Notes: generated by a model from the sequence alone, not told the origin. 64,000 nucleotides of DNA from Anthopleura xanthogrammica (GCA_964019055.1 OZ025208.1:5220453-5284452); one strand, 5' to 3'; shown: positions 35,901 to 46,136, counted from the stretch's first letter. Numbers and translations: made by a program.

Positions 35901-38429
35901 AAGACGAACTCGAGATTTCTATCGGCTGATAGTTGACGAGGGGCTCCGGCCCCGAGTCAACTATCAAAGCCGATAGAAATCGAGAGTGAGTCTTCTAATT
36001 GTTTTAGTAAAAATCTCAACTAAACTAAACTATACTATACTAAACTAAACTAAACTTCACAAAAGCGCGAAGGAAAAGCCGCCATTTTTTCAAAACAAGT
36101 CCGGCTTTCTCTACCCACTATCTATCGGCTGATAGATAGTGAGTACGTTAGCCAATCAGAATGCAGGATTTGCAATAGTATAGTAGTAGAATTTTACTAA
36201 TAGAGTATATAGGATTGGTGAGTGGGCGAGCTCTCGCACAGGCAACCCAGTGAACGCTCCAAGAGCGTCTAGTTTTCAGTTAAAATGACAAGAAACCACA
36301 GAGAACTGCTCCAAACAGCTTCAAAACTCCCTAAATATCGCCATTTTGTTTTTACAAGCTCCTATTGACTGCTGAGATACAATAAGGAAGCTTAAAGTAA
36401 CGATTTACGTTTGAAACTTGTTTCTTGTCCTTCATGGGCTTCCTGTGGTGAGGCTTATCAACAGAAAAATAATAGTTATATATTCTCACTGCATACTCAT
36501 TATCACGTCGCAGTAAGTTAAGTTATGGGTGAGATCCGCGACTGTTGTGATATGAGGTAAACAGCGAGAAGAGGAACCTGAAAAGCACCGCCACCAGGGG
36601 AGGGTGGGTGGGGCAAAACTCGACTTCTCGCGACGCTCCGAACGACGTTATGCAATAAGGCATGTATGTGGAGTTAATTTATACAGCTCCGTGCTAATTA
36701 ATTATGCAGTGAGAATAGTTGTTCTTTTGATTGTCAAGTAACTATTTTTTGGTAAGAATTGTTTTACTAACATCATAGTTAAATATAAATATGTGCTTGG
36801 AAACCATGTAGTTATATTATACGGTAGCCCTTACCATTGTTTCGAAAGTCCTTTGGCAATAAATGAAATGGATAAATACTTCGTTACTTCGTTTCCTAGG
36901 CAACCCTTCTGAGGCAAAGGCGGTCATTTTACACTAAATCGATTATCAAACCTTCTTTATGCTACGGTGTATGATGTAGGTCCGAAATAAAACAAAGCAA
37001 AGCAAAGCAAAAAACAAGGACAAGGTGAAGCACACAGCAGAAATACTTACGTCTACACTACAACTGCTGATGCATAATAAGTGTACTAGTTTCCGCATTC
37101 TATAGTCTAATTATTCACCTCATTTCATCGCTTCAAAGCAAAGAAGGCGCCGGCGACTATTGTCGTCAGTACGTCAAGTTTTAGATAGGAACTATTAGAT
37201 GGGCCAGGTGGGGGCTTATTGAAATAAATCAGGAATAAAGACGGAAAAACTGATGTGAAGTTGCGCTGTTCTAGCTGCCATTGCGGCAAAAAAAAAGCAT
37301 GTTTTTGAAATATCGCCAATGAGTTATGACAGCACTCAACCTGTTCAAAGCATAACAGGTCTAATGTTTGTTGAAGTAACACCGCGATAAATATCAACGT
37401 AGCACAAAGATCATATAAACACAAAAGCCTGAACCAAAACACGAATTAACATCTCGCTAAGCGTTACAGCACGTGTGCAACACATTATAATTAGCTGTAC
37501 AACAACCAAAGACATACAGTCACGAAAATTAAAGTCTTAAACTATCTGGCATGTGTCTTCATTGCTTGAATGCTTGCATATATGGGAGGTCGAGTCACCT
37601 CAAAGCCTTAAGCTGGGTTTTAAAATGTTGCTGTAATATTTCCTGAAAAAGGCATTTAGAAATTATCTTCTAGGATGAGGACACTAACTAACACTAACTA
37701 ACACTCGTTCTAACCCTCAGTGTAAGGTGCATGTCCAAAACCACTACTGAGAATGGTTAGTCGCATAAAGCCATTAAAAACTAGATCTAGTGTACTCTGC
37801 CAGAGGAAGCGGCCATTTCTCGTTTCAATCCTTGTATCAGTGAATTCTCGTGATTCCAAGGTAAACATTGGGGAATAAAATATATCGTCTTTTGGTCCTC
37901 AAAAATGCTCAGTATAATAAAGTTTATACTTATAATGGGCTTTTGGCACACCGGGTGTGCATCTGTAGTTCAGGTTCATGCACTCAGGAAACATGTATTG
38001 TTGGATCGTACAGGATTCTTCCTGAACTGCATAAAAGCCCATAAAAGCTCTGGCTGTGGGGGGATTCAGTTAGCTTAACCCTGAAATTGTCTTCGAGTGA
38101 ACTTACGATCTTATCAATAAAATTATGCTTAAAAGTATCAATCAGATCAATACCATGGTGGCCTTCAGTTACAATCAGGCTTACCTCCATTTGATGTGGT
38201 TTCTCGCAGTCTTTTCAACCAGGCCAATGCCTTCCAAGATGTTTGTGATATCGTAGATTCGTCTTTTTTGGACAGAGAGTTCCTCAGCTGCATAATTCAG
38301 GTCCATCGATCGGTTGGGATCTCGACGCAAAATCTCAACGAACTTTTTAGTCAAGAGACCAAGGGATGTATCATTACGAGTCTTCTCGAGAATCTCTCGC
38401 AGTAGAGCAGGAGTCCAGTTGATGCTCAT
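29906..38429 (-). CDS. E2F: E2F-family transcription factor (paralog b)
   Basis: Second E2F gene, same strand and domain plan as paralog a. Exons: 38185-38444 (start codon at 38429, but the frame is open back to an acceptor at 38445, so an upstream exon may exist), 31933-32097, 31314-31437, 29906-30727; 451 residues from that ATG. The DNA-binding domain ([16 protein letters not shown]) starts almost at the N-terminus. Then come the coiled coil, the marked box ([34 protein letters not shown]) and a long divergent C-terminus ending in an Rb-binding-like motif ([18 protein letters not shown]). No cyclin A motif is visible. The intron after 31933 starts ATATCCTTTT (U12-type). The [11 protein letters not shown] form groups it with E2F1/2/3 rather than E2F4/5. 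Confidence 0.93.
30847..31087. mobile_element. MITE-like element (AAAGCCGATGTTACACGAGA)
   Basis: Left end AAGCCGATGTTACACGAG and right end CTCGTGTAACATCGGCTT are perfect inverted repeats, about 240 bp. In the last intron of E2F paralog b. Confidence 0.8.
31090..31282. repeat. 21-bp minisatellite in E2F intron
   Basis: Nine near-identical 21-bp units (core CATTTGTTAGCTGATAATAA). Because 21 is a multiple of three, it makes repeated open frames on both strands. It starts about 30 bp inside the intron from the exon 31314-31437 donor. Confidence 0.9.
31494..31630. mobile_element. TAGACCCCTTGCA MITE, copy 6
   Basis: Full-length copy with ends ATAGACCCCTTGCAGCACGT and TGCAAGGGGTCTATA and a TGACGTCA near the right end. 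It lies inside the U12-type intron of E2F paralog b, about 55 bp from its 3' end. Confidence 0.85.
31925..31932 (-). other. U12-type 5' splice site, E2F paralog b
   Basis: The exon ends GCTAA and the intron opens ATATCCTTTT, matching the U12 consensus. The acceptor is less clear: CTTAAC|TAATCC at 31437 keeps the frame (NNPKHAYVT) and gives AT-AC termini. Confidence 0.8.
32904..33029. repeat. 126-bp segment duplicated at 61863
   Basis: GAAATGTGAGGTAGCGCG through the start of a TAGACCCC MITE (32992-33029) matches 61863-61988 nearly base for base. Here the MITE copy is cut off after CAGCTCAATA, where another element follows. Confidence 0.85.
33026..33206. mobile_element. MITE nested in a MITE
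   Basis: Ends TAGCTGGGTTTCACTAGACG and GATTGAAACCCAGCTA are inverted; it interrupts the TAGACCCC MITE copy at 33028. A diverged relative starts near 32165 (GGGTTTCACTTGACGTCATT). Confidence 0.75.
33267..34070 (+). pseudogene. LINE reverse transcriptase remnant
   Basis: Plus-strand fragments of a non-[19 protein letters not shown], then [20 protein letters not shown], then [16 protein letters not shown], then after a gap [16 protein letters not shown] (33965-34020). The catalytic aspartate box region is missing or degraded, frames shift, and an unrelated element (about 33640-33945) interrupts it. Confidence 0.8.
33640..33945. mobile_element. Inverted-repeat element inside the LINE remnant
   Basis: Contains TATTCGCCGAAGGCGAAGTG and paired GGTGATTAT / ATAATCACC blocks plus AGTATAAATA / TATTTATACT near both sides. 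Noncoding. It splits the RT remnant into two parts. Confidence 0.6.
35884..36006. mobile_element. Foldback MITE (AACAATTAGAAGACGAACTC)
   Basis: Near-perfect hairpin: CAATTAGAAGAC...GAGATTTCTATCGGCTGATAG pairs with CTATCAAAGCCGATAGAAATC...GTCTTCTAATTG around a GGGGCTCCGGCCCC centre. Confidence 0.8.
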
Positions 38430-38444
38430 GTTACCTAACGAGAT

Positions 38445-40548
38445 CTGAAGCCAAAAAAACCAGGTTAAAATACTCCAATACTAGTTTTGAGTCGATTATC
38501 GATATCGTTTTACCAAGCCAAAGTATTTGTGCATGTATAACATACTTACAAACTTTTCCAATCCAAGTTATCTATACACTGAGCAACATAACCTAGACCG
38601 CACTTGCTAAGATGCATTGAGCCCAGCACGCTTTCGTGTGAACAGTATATAAGGCATGTGGCACTCGTATTTTGAAAGTAATCATGTAGTAATATAACAA
38701 AAAAATACTACAATGAAGTGAACAGACTGTGTTTATTCCCCACAAAGGTCAACAAAGACATCGGTGGGAAAATTAGATTTTGTTGTGTTAAATTAGACGA
38801 GCGCGTCTCAAAAGGTCCAAAAGGATGCGTCGTCGGCAAATCATAGGTCAACCATGGGCAAACGTGATTCAATGAACAGAAATAATATTGATGAATGACA
38901 ATGAAGATGCTACAAACAAGCAAAAAGATGAAGCGTATACCGCAGTCCGCTACAATCACTTTCGCTTGGTTAAAAAAAATCCCTGGCATCGATTACACAA
39001 CATGTAACGGGGTAAAAAGTTACATAACGTCATTAAACTTCAGTCAGTCATAAGATATCGTATTATCCGCTCAGTCTGAGACAGTCATGCTTTTTTTTAG
39101 TTAATCTTCGGCCTTTTGATAGTTAAACTAGATGTACTGGATTGTTCCAATTATGGTGCACACGACCTCTGTCTCCATTCAGTATTTTCATGTCAGAACG
39201 CACATCCATCATCACGGCAAACCTTAACTTTATAATGTAAGAGTATAAAGATGCTGGCCTGCATTTATTACAAAATAACTCCGATATAACGTTTGCGAGG
39301 CTATTATTAGTTACACTTTATTGATAAAAATCGGCATAAACACAAGTGACGTCGTCATTATTTCATGCGTGATTTTGAGAAGAACGGAGCAGGTTTTCAA
39401 ATAATGCGCTGTTAATTAACTGAGCATAAGTAATACTCGTAGCCTGCGTAGCGGTGCATTTTTGGGGTTTTGGGGGGAGGGGGTGGGGAGCGAGAGAGGG
39501 GGACTGGGTAGGAGGAGAGAGAGAGGGAGCTCCCTCACTTTCCCTCCTCCCCAGTCTCCCTCCCCCCAAAAAAACAAAATGCGCCGCTACGCAGGCTATA
39601 ATACCCGAGGCCATGATTATGATGATATGCCCGTCGGAAATTTTGAAATGACTTCTAAAGGCTCCGACACACGGTGCAACATTGCGTGCAACATCACACT
39701 AAAATATAAAAATATGAACGCCTGTTTCAATATTTTTATGTCATTTCTATTATCCTTGTAAATTAAGCGGAAAAATCGAGATTTTCTCTGATTTGGCTGC
39801 TGAAATAGTACTGTAATGGTAATGTTGCAAGGAATGTTGCACCGTGTATCTGAGCCTTAAAAGGTACCAAAATCTCGTTCTCATAGTCATGAAAATTCGC
39901 AAATTTCACCCCCAATTGGTACGAAACGACGTTTTTCGTTTGAACACCCTAAAAGGTACCCCTTTCACATCGGAGTCCCTCCCCCCACGGGAGATGTGTA
40001 CATCCTTACACAGCCTTCATAATAACTCTTTTATGATAGCTTATGAATAGGGTAATGAGTATTAAAGCAGACAGTTTATGGTGAAGACACCCTTAGGATT
40101 GAAGCAACGCCGTCAGTCATATTACGCAGGTATGATCCTATACTAGCTCTTGGGGCATTCAGTATTAGATTAAAACCAACTGTTCCGCATCTATCGGAGT
40201 CCTACTTTACTTAAAAGGCTTTTAAGCCTTTTAAAAAAGGGCGGAAGTCTTAGCAATCTTGTAAGGATTACTCTGCCATTAACAAAACGTCCATGCACGT
40301 ACAAGATGGCCGGCATGCTTAACAGCTGCCGAAAAATAAAACGATGTTCCATACAGAGAAGAAAGACACCCCACCACTGACGACCTTTGATTTTGACGAG
40401 GTTTTTGGCCAGGAATGAAAGTTTGTGAAATGTATCCTTTGCAGCCCCTAGGCTAAATGTGCGCCAAAACCGATATATTGAACTAGGAGGAAGAAAATAT
40501 TTTGGTACAAAAAGAATTCGATTCTGAGACGAATTAAATAGACCCATT
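38445..40548. other. Upstream region of E2F paralog b
   Basis: No further E2F exon identified. It holds two MITEs: 39430-39603 (ends TAGCCTGCGTAGCGGTGCAT and ATGCGCCGCTACGCAGGCTA, with G- and C-rich middles) and 39659-39860 (ends AAGGCTCCGACACACGGTGC and GCACCGTGTATCTGAGCCTT). Confidence 0.65.
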
Positions 40549-40554
40549 CCGGAT

Positions 40555-41310
40555 AGTAGTAGGGAAATGAGAGTTCTAGGACAATGGATCTATTGTTCTT
40601 TCGGCGCCGGTCTAATTTTCGGGGGGAGGGGAGGGGTGGTTCAGGTCCAGCTATCGCGAAAAGATAAACCGACCGCCTGACCAAAAATTCCGGTCGAAAT
40701 CGGGGGGTGTTAAGACAGGGGGTGTGTTTTTAAGACAAAATTGAAAATCCTTTGTTTGAGCAACAGATGGTTTGAAGGTTAAAGTTATGAATTTTTTGTC
40801 TTCAACGATGTGACGGCAGACGTACTCCGTAGAAGAGAAAGAGTCCGAAAGATGTTCTTGCCCGATGAAATTTATTTACTCTACGAAAAATTAAGAATAT
40901 GACGATTATTGTATTTATTTTATTATGGTCTTTTGTTTAAACAGCTGGCGATTTGAAGAAAGCCGTGTTTTGAATAAATTAAAGTCGATAAACCTTCGTT
41001 TTCGTTCTGAAAATTTCTGTTACACTGACAAATGTTTTATTACTTAAACAGTAAAGTGAACATTATCGTTTCACACGGAAAAATCTTTTGTTCCAGAGGG
41101 TTTATTCAAGATAATAACTACACAGACAAGTCTTGAAAACATGTTTTATTGTTCATCGTATACTGTGTAAACATATTGTCAAAGTAGGCTGGATACAGCA
41201 AACATGAACGGTGTAAATGGTTTTGATTTGCATAGCTCATTCCAGTAAAAATCATCACGAACTAAAGCTTTTCCCACTTGGGTATTGACTTTGCGATCGC
41301 TCTCAATCGT
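40555..41310 (+). repeat. Polinton left terminal inverted repeat
   Basis: Pairs with 56912-57669. Visible differences from the right arm include GACGTACTCCGTAG versus ACGTATACTCGGTAG and CGCGAAAAGATAAACC versus CACGAAAAGACAGGCC. Its inner end carries a copy of the last codons of the ORF that ends at 56960. Confidence 0.9.
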
Positions 41311-41335
41311 CTTAGCCACTTTAAAAAAAAAAGTT

Positions 41336-42196
41336 TCATACAAGCATAGGAGGAATATGAGAGTCTGAGTTATATTCTTCGTCTATCTCTTCAGGTTTTT
41401 GAGTTATAACAAGAGGTTTTAACGTATTCGATTTTAAAGAAAGTGTATGCATTGAATCACAGTCTTTGCAACGATAAAACATTTGTTTTGTATTTTTGGT
41501 ATTAATAGCAAATGCGTTTGAGCAAACGTCACAAACGACTAATTCGTTTTGAGCACTGTGATACGCTTCATGCCAACAGCAATTCGGACATTGTGCCACG
41601 AATATCTTGGAAAACGATTTCGGTTCTTGACAAACGTGACACCCTCTTTCTTCTTCTTCTTCTTCGTCCTCACTCTCCGATTCTGAGTCCTCTTGCTCCT
41701 TACTGTCATTTTCCTCTTGGGATTCCTCAGTTTCGTTGTTACTTTCAGTTTCACTATCACTAGCATCCGTATCATAGTCATCCTCTGGCTGCCTAGTAAC
41801 CAGATCTGCCAATAGCATTTTGTTACGAATAAGATTCTTCTCCAAATCAAGCTCTGCCAATCCACTGGTAAAAGTTTTGAGCCCTCTTGGGGCCCTAACA
41901 TCTGGGTTGTAAGGCAGTAAAGCATATTCAATCAACTCTTTCATGTTGGTTACTGGAATTCTCCGCTGATGATGAGTCATTTCTCCATGGGAATTCCAAT
42001 ACAAGATATCTTTTGATGCTACCATACTATGAAGTAGATCCTGTGCTTTTTGTCGCGGTATGCTTTTAGGAAGTTGTCGTACCATTCGATTGATCTCATT
42101 CTCATCCGATTTTGAAAACAGCTCCTCCTCACCAGAGGAATCTTCGCTCAGCTCGGGTTCTGTAGATTCGTCTTCTGAAACTCTTCTTCTCTTCAT
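41336..42196 (-). CDS. Polinton accessory protein with four CxxC pairs
   Basis: 286-residue ORF of the Polinton. Residues 1-30 are charged (MKRRRVSEDESTEPELSEDS). A middle region (about 60-135) is followed by a long Glu/Ser/Asp tract (140-183) and a cysteine-rich region (about 185-250) with CHVC, CPNC, CDVC and CKDC, consistent with two zinc ribbons. The combination of an acidic tract and zinc ribbons resembles transcription-factor-like or regulatory accessory proteins, but I do not recognise the family. Its stop lies 26 bp inside the left terminal repeat's inner edge and it is transcribed toward that end. The intact frame suggests recent activity or a young copy. Confidence 0.75.
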   Translation of the reverse strand: MKRRRVSEDESTEPELSEDSSGEEELFSKSDENEINRMVRQLPKSIPRQKAQDLLHSMVASKDILYWNSHGEMTHHQRRIPVTNMKELIEYALLPYNPDVRAPRGLKTFTSGLAELDLEKNLIRNKMLLADLVTRQPEDDYDTDASDSETESNNETEESQEENDSKEQEDSESESEDEEEEEERGCHVCQEPKSFSKIFVAQCPNCCWHEAYHSAQNELVVCDVCSNAFAINTKNTKQMFYRCKDCDSMHTLSLKSNTLKPLVITQKPEEIDEEYNSDSHIPPMLV

Positions 42197-42245
42197 GATG
42201 ACCGCTACCAGTGAAATGAAGGTCTTGGAGGTTTGGCCGTGCTCT

Positions 42246-42611
42246 TTATAGCAGAAAAAGACTGAGAGCGCTCATTAGAGGAGGCAAGACCTCTCCCACG
42301 AAGCCTTCGCCTTTTTGGACCAGAATTTTTTTCTTGGTTTTGAATGGTACTGATGCATGAGCTAACGCTCTTATATTATCCTTGTGTGGCCTCAATCTTT
42401 CCTTTTGTCCTAGTGATATCGGAATTGTTCCTTGTAACAAATTATGGCATACTTCACTCATTACATGAACTTGTTCGGGAGTGGCAGTTGCAAGTAGATT
42501 CTTCCTTTGAGGTTCGGGACAGTGGGCTAAAAGATGCAAATAGCCAAAATTATCATGAAGCAATTGACTCATGTTTACTCCACTAAAGATGCATTGAAAT
42601 GAGCGTTCCAA
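42246..42611 (-). CDS. Small basic Polinton protein with hydrophobic C-terminus
   Basis: 121 residues: helical N-terminal part (LLATATPEQVHVMSEVCHNL), a basic middle (QKERLRPHKDNIRALAH, KTKKKILVQKG) and a hydrophobic tail (VLPPLMSALSLFLL). Small basic proteins with a C-terminal hydrophobic helix are common in Polintons and adintovirus-like elements, where they are thought to be virion core or membrane-active proteins. That role is inference. It is divergent in position from the zinc-finger ORF at 43391 and in series with the zinc-ribbon ORF (49 bp apart). Confidence 0.65.
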   Translation of the reverse strand: MERSFQCIFSGVNMSQLLHDNFGYLHLLAHCPEPQRKNLLATATPEQVHVMSEVCHNLLQGTIPISLGQKERLRPHKDNIRALAHASVPFKTKKKILVQKGEGFVGEVLPPLMSALSLFLL

Positions 42612-42649
42612 AGTTATACTTATGTACTTATAGTCGCGCTACTAACAGC

Positions 42650-43310
42650 CGGATACCCTAGCTATCGATAGCCAGATAGCCCAGCTATTGATAGCCTAGC
42701 TATCGATAGCCAGATACCATAGCTATCGATAGCCATATAGCCCAGCTATTGATAGCCTAGCTATCGATAGCCAGATACCCTCGCTATCGATAGCCAGAAA
42801 GCCAGATACCCTCGCTATCGATAGCCAGAATGCCAGATACCCTCGCTATCTATAGCCAGAATGCCAGATACCCTCGCTATCGATAGCCAGAAAGACAGAT
42901 ACCCTCGCTATCGATAGCCAGAATGCCAGATACCCTCGCTATCGATAGCCAGAAAGCCAGATACCCTCGCTATCGATAGCCAGATACCCTCGCTATCGAT
43001 AGCCAGAAAGCCAGATACCCTCGCTATCGATAGCCAGAATGCCAGATACCCTCGCTATCGATAGCCAGAAAGCCAGATACCCTCGCTATCGATAGCCAGA
43101 ATGCCAGATACCCTCGCTATCGATAGCCAGAAAGCCAGATATCCTAGCCATCGATAGCCAGATAGCTTGATAGTCAAGCTATTGATAGCCTGTTGATAGC
43201 CTATTTATCGATAGCCAGATACCAAGATAGCCTAGCTATCGATAGCCAGATAGCTTGATAGCCAAGCTATTGATAGCCGGATAGCTTCCTGATAGCCTAG
43301 CGTGATAGCC
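42650..43310. repeat. Palindromic minisatellite (GCTATCGATAGC)
   Basis: About 22 copies of a unit of roughly 31 bp, centred on the self-complementary GCTATCGATAGC with linkers such as CAGATACCCTC and CAGAAAGC. The outer units are shorter and more varied than the middle ones, as in unequal-exchange arrays. Confidence 0.95.
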
Positions 43311-43390
43311 ACGTTCTTATCAGTCTGGTTAACTCATGCTTAAATAGGCTTGCAACCTCCCTCTTACTTTCATTACTGAGTAGACTCGAG

Positions 43391-43642
43391 ATGGCTCGGA
43401 CGTGTTCTTTATGTCAGAAATCAGTTCAAAATTTATCATCCCACTTGAGTAGGGTCCACAAAATGAATGGTCCAGAACGCACATTTTGGTTTCAGCAAGG
43501 GAAAATATTCAAAGACGGTAACCATCTTTCTCAAAACACTGCCTCTCAGACAGGAAGCGGTCAAACAGTTCAATGTGCTAGATTTCAACTGCTGCATCCA
43601 TTTACTGCTTTAGTAGCTGGAATGACTGGATCTGCACAGTAA
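43391..43642 (+). CDS. Zinc-finger protein of the Polinton (83 aa)
   Basis: Short ORF whose N-terminus has a single C2H2-like finger: MARTCSLCQKSVQNLSSHLS followed by RVH, i.e. CxxC-x9-H-x4-H. The rest (about 30-83) is polar and ends near the start of the next repeat array. It is either a small accessory protein or the N-terminal remnant of a longer gene cut by the array; I favour a remnant because no domain follows the finger. Confidence 0.6.
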   Translation: MARTCSLCQKSVQNLSSHLSRVHKMNGPERTFWFQQGKIFKDGNHLSQNTASQTGSGQTVQCARFQLLHPFTALVAGMTGSAQ

Positions 43643-43658
43643 ATTTGATAGGGCTGAT

Positions 43659-44564
43659 TTGGCCCCACAGAGCCGTTTTGGCATTTTTAAAATAGTGCTA
43701 TTTTGGCCCAGAGATGGGTCAAAATGGAACAAAATGCTATTTTGGCCCCATGAAAGCCATTTTGGCATAGCTTTATTAGTACTGTTTTGGCCCAAGGGTA
43801 AGCCAAAAAAGAATAAGAGGCTATCTTGGCTCTACCACAGCCATTTTAGCCCTATTACATTTTGTGCTGTTTTGGCCCAAAGGCTGGCCAAAACGGGACG
43901 AGGGGCTATTTTAGTTTGCGGGAGCCATTTTGGCCTCATAACATTTAGTGCTGTTTTGGCCCAAAGGCCTACCAAAATGGGACGAGGGGCTATTTCAGTT
44001 TGCGGGAGCCATTTTGGCCTCATAACATTTAGTGCTGATTTGGCCCAAAGGCTGGCCAAAATGGGACGAGGGGCTATTTCAGTTTGCGGGAGCCATTTTG
44101 GCCTCATAACATTTAGTGCTGTTTTGGCCCAAAGGCTGACCAAAATGGGACGAGGGGCTATTTCAGTTTGCGGGAGCCATTTTGGCCTCATAACATTTAG
44201 TGCTGTTTTGGCCCAAAGGCTGGCTAAAACGGGACGAAGGGCTATTTTAGTTTGCGGGAGCCATTTTGGCCTCATAACATTTAGTGCTGTTTTGGCCCAA
44301 AGGCTGACCAAAATGGGACGAAGGGCTATTTCAGTTTGCGGGAGCCATTTTGGCCTCATAACATTTAGTGCTGTTTTGGCCCAAAGGCTGGCTAAAACGG
44401 GACGAAGGGCTATTTCAGTTTGCGGGAGCCATTTTGGCCTCATAACATTTGGTGCTGTTTTGGCCCAAAGGCTGGCCAAAATGGGACGAGGTGCAATTAT
44501 AGTTTGCGTGAGCCATTTTGGCCCTATTACATTTAGGGCTGTTTTGGCCCAAAGGGCTGTTTAA
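43659..44564. repeat. 84-bp minisatellite, about nine units
   Basis: Units contain TTTTGGCCCAAAGGCTGGCC and GCGGGAGCCATTTTGGCC. As 84 is divisible by three and the units lack stops in two frames, they give a 301-codon ORF on the plus strand and a 215-codon ORF on the minus strand, both purely repetitive (GSHFGLITFSAVLAQRLAK and its antisense). I treat neither as a gene. Confidence 0.93.
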
Positions 44565-45580
44565 GTTTACTATTTGCTAATTGGGTTACCATATAAAACA
44601 AAAGGTTAATTATAATATTATATCCTATATATAAAGCTGTTCTGGTTCTATCATGGGCTAAAATCTGTAAAATGGAAACCAAGGTGCTATTTTAGAATCC
44701 AGGGGGCCATTTTGGCTCCTTACATATCTTGTCTAAATTTGTTTTTTATTTTGAACTGATCGTGCAAATATTTTTTTGAAATATATAAATTACAAACTTT
44801 GCCGTAGCGAAAAAGCAATTTGAGTAAATATCATGTGATTGTATAGCCAATAACGTATATGAAATGCAAGCCTTCCCGAAAAAATGATCCCATAATTCAT
44901 TGCGTCCCGAAAGACCATGATTCTCAGCGGGGAAGGCATTTCAAAGCCCGCCATTTTCAAGAAGCATGGCCAACGACATGGTGAACAGTAGCTTCTTTAT
45001 GTGATTCTTTTAAACCCTTTTGGGTAAGAATATTGACTGAAACTCAGAAGAACGGCACTTAAGATGTTCAAGATCATTTTGGATCAGTTTTTTTTCCTTA
45101 AAGAAGGCTAAATTATCGGTGAGTGGATTATTTTAGCCGAACCTTTGTCCTTTGCCTTTAAAAGTTTACAACTGTAATAATAAACTTCATGGAGCTTCAA
45201 ATGTTTTTTTAGGGTTAATTTTTGATAATAGAAGCCGATGAATTGTGTAGAATTGTCTATGATTATCTGTGGTTTCGCTTTTTCAATACTTTTTAAGCTC
45301 ATGGTTTTGTTTGCTTCTACTTAGAGATGGAGATTACACATTATATATGGAGCAACAATTGACTACATACAGTCATGTAGAGTAAAGGAGTAGCAGCTAC
45401 TTGCAAGTATAAACTGATATACTCATAATATAAAGAATATACAATGTTTTCAGATAATTAGGTTTTTTTAGGTTTTTGACTAAATTGAAAATTCGCTTTT
45501 GTCTCTGATCGTGATTGCTATTTTTATTAAATCATGGTTTATACACTGTAAACAAGTCTTCAACAGTTATTTTAATATGA
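44565..45580. other. Polinton interior without recognisable gene
   Basis: AT-rich sequence with short ORFs only. In a complete Polinton, polymerase or capsid genes would occupy this region; none are detectable. Confidence 0.5.
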
Positions 45581-45599
45581 ATAAAAATGACTACACCGA

Positions 45600-46110
45600 T
45601 TATGGAGCAAAAAAGGCGATTTCCGGATCATTTAGTGGCTCTAGACATGGGATAAATTGGCCCCTATAAAATTGGGCCAAAAAACGGTCCTATTATTAAG
45701 GGCAAAAACGGCCCCGTCAAAAGAGGGCGGTATCCGGGTCAAAAATTGGCTCTAGACATGAGCTAAATTGGCCCCTATAAAATTGGGCCAAAAAACGGTC
45801 CTAATATTAAGGGCTAAAACGGCCCCGTCAAAAGAGGGCGGTATCCGGGTCAAAAATTGGCTCTAGACATTGGCTAAATTGGCCCCTATAAAATTGGGCC
45901 AAAAAACGGTCCTAATATTAAGGGCTAAAACGGCCCCGTCAAAAGAGGGCGGTATCCGGGTCAAAAATTGGCTCTAGACATTGGCTAAATTGGCCCCTAT
46001 AAAATTGGGCCAAAAAACGGTCCTAATATTAAGGGCTAAAACGGCCCCGACAAAAGAGGGCGGTATCCGGGTCAAAATTTTGGCCCCATTTTTGGGGCTG
46101 AAACGGCCCC
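45600..46110. repeat. 111-bp minisatellite, 4-5 units
   Basis: CTAGACATTGGCTAAATTGG recurs at 45641, 45752, 45863 and 45974, an exact 111-bp period; units also share GGGCCAAAAAACGGTCCT. 111 is a multiple of three, and the last unit is in frame with the ATPase ORF that follows. It shares TTGGGCCAAAA-type words with the 84-bp array. Confidence 0.93.
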
Positions 46111-46136
46111 GAACTGATTTACTGTGTGGTAAAACG

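Larger units (their letters stand above)
32098..38184. other. 6.1-kb intron of E2F paralog b, repeat-filled
   Basis: Holds MITEs (listed separately), a LINE remnant and foldback elements; no independent gene is supported. From 34080 to 35880 and 36200 to 38180 I see only unremarkable AT-rich sequence with short ORFs. Confidence 0.6.

Noticed and set aside
29906..38444. Calling paralog b an E2F4/5 ortholog
   Set aside because: The DNA-binding domain has [11 protein letters not shown] rather than the [12 protein letters not shown] form of E2F4/5, so it groups with E2F1/2/3.
39430..39603. Pro/Gly-rich ORFs on both strands
   Set aside because: They fall inside a MITE with G-rich and C-rich halves; no coding signal.
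42650..43310. CRISPR-like regular repeat array
   Set aside because: Units are contiguous tandem repeats without unique spacers, in an animal transposon; a minisatellite.
43832..44479. Long minus-strand ORF (215 codons) opposite a 301-codon plus-strand ORF
   Set aside because: Both are translations of the 84-bp minisatellite, which lacks stops in two frames; no domain or unique sequence is encoded.
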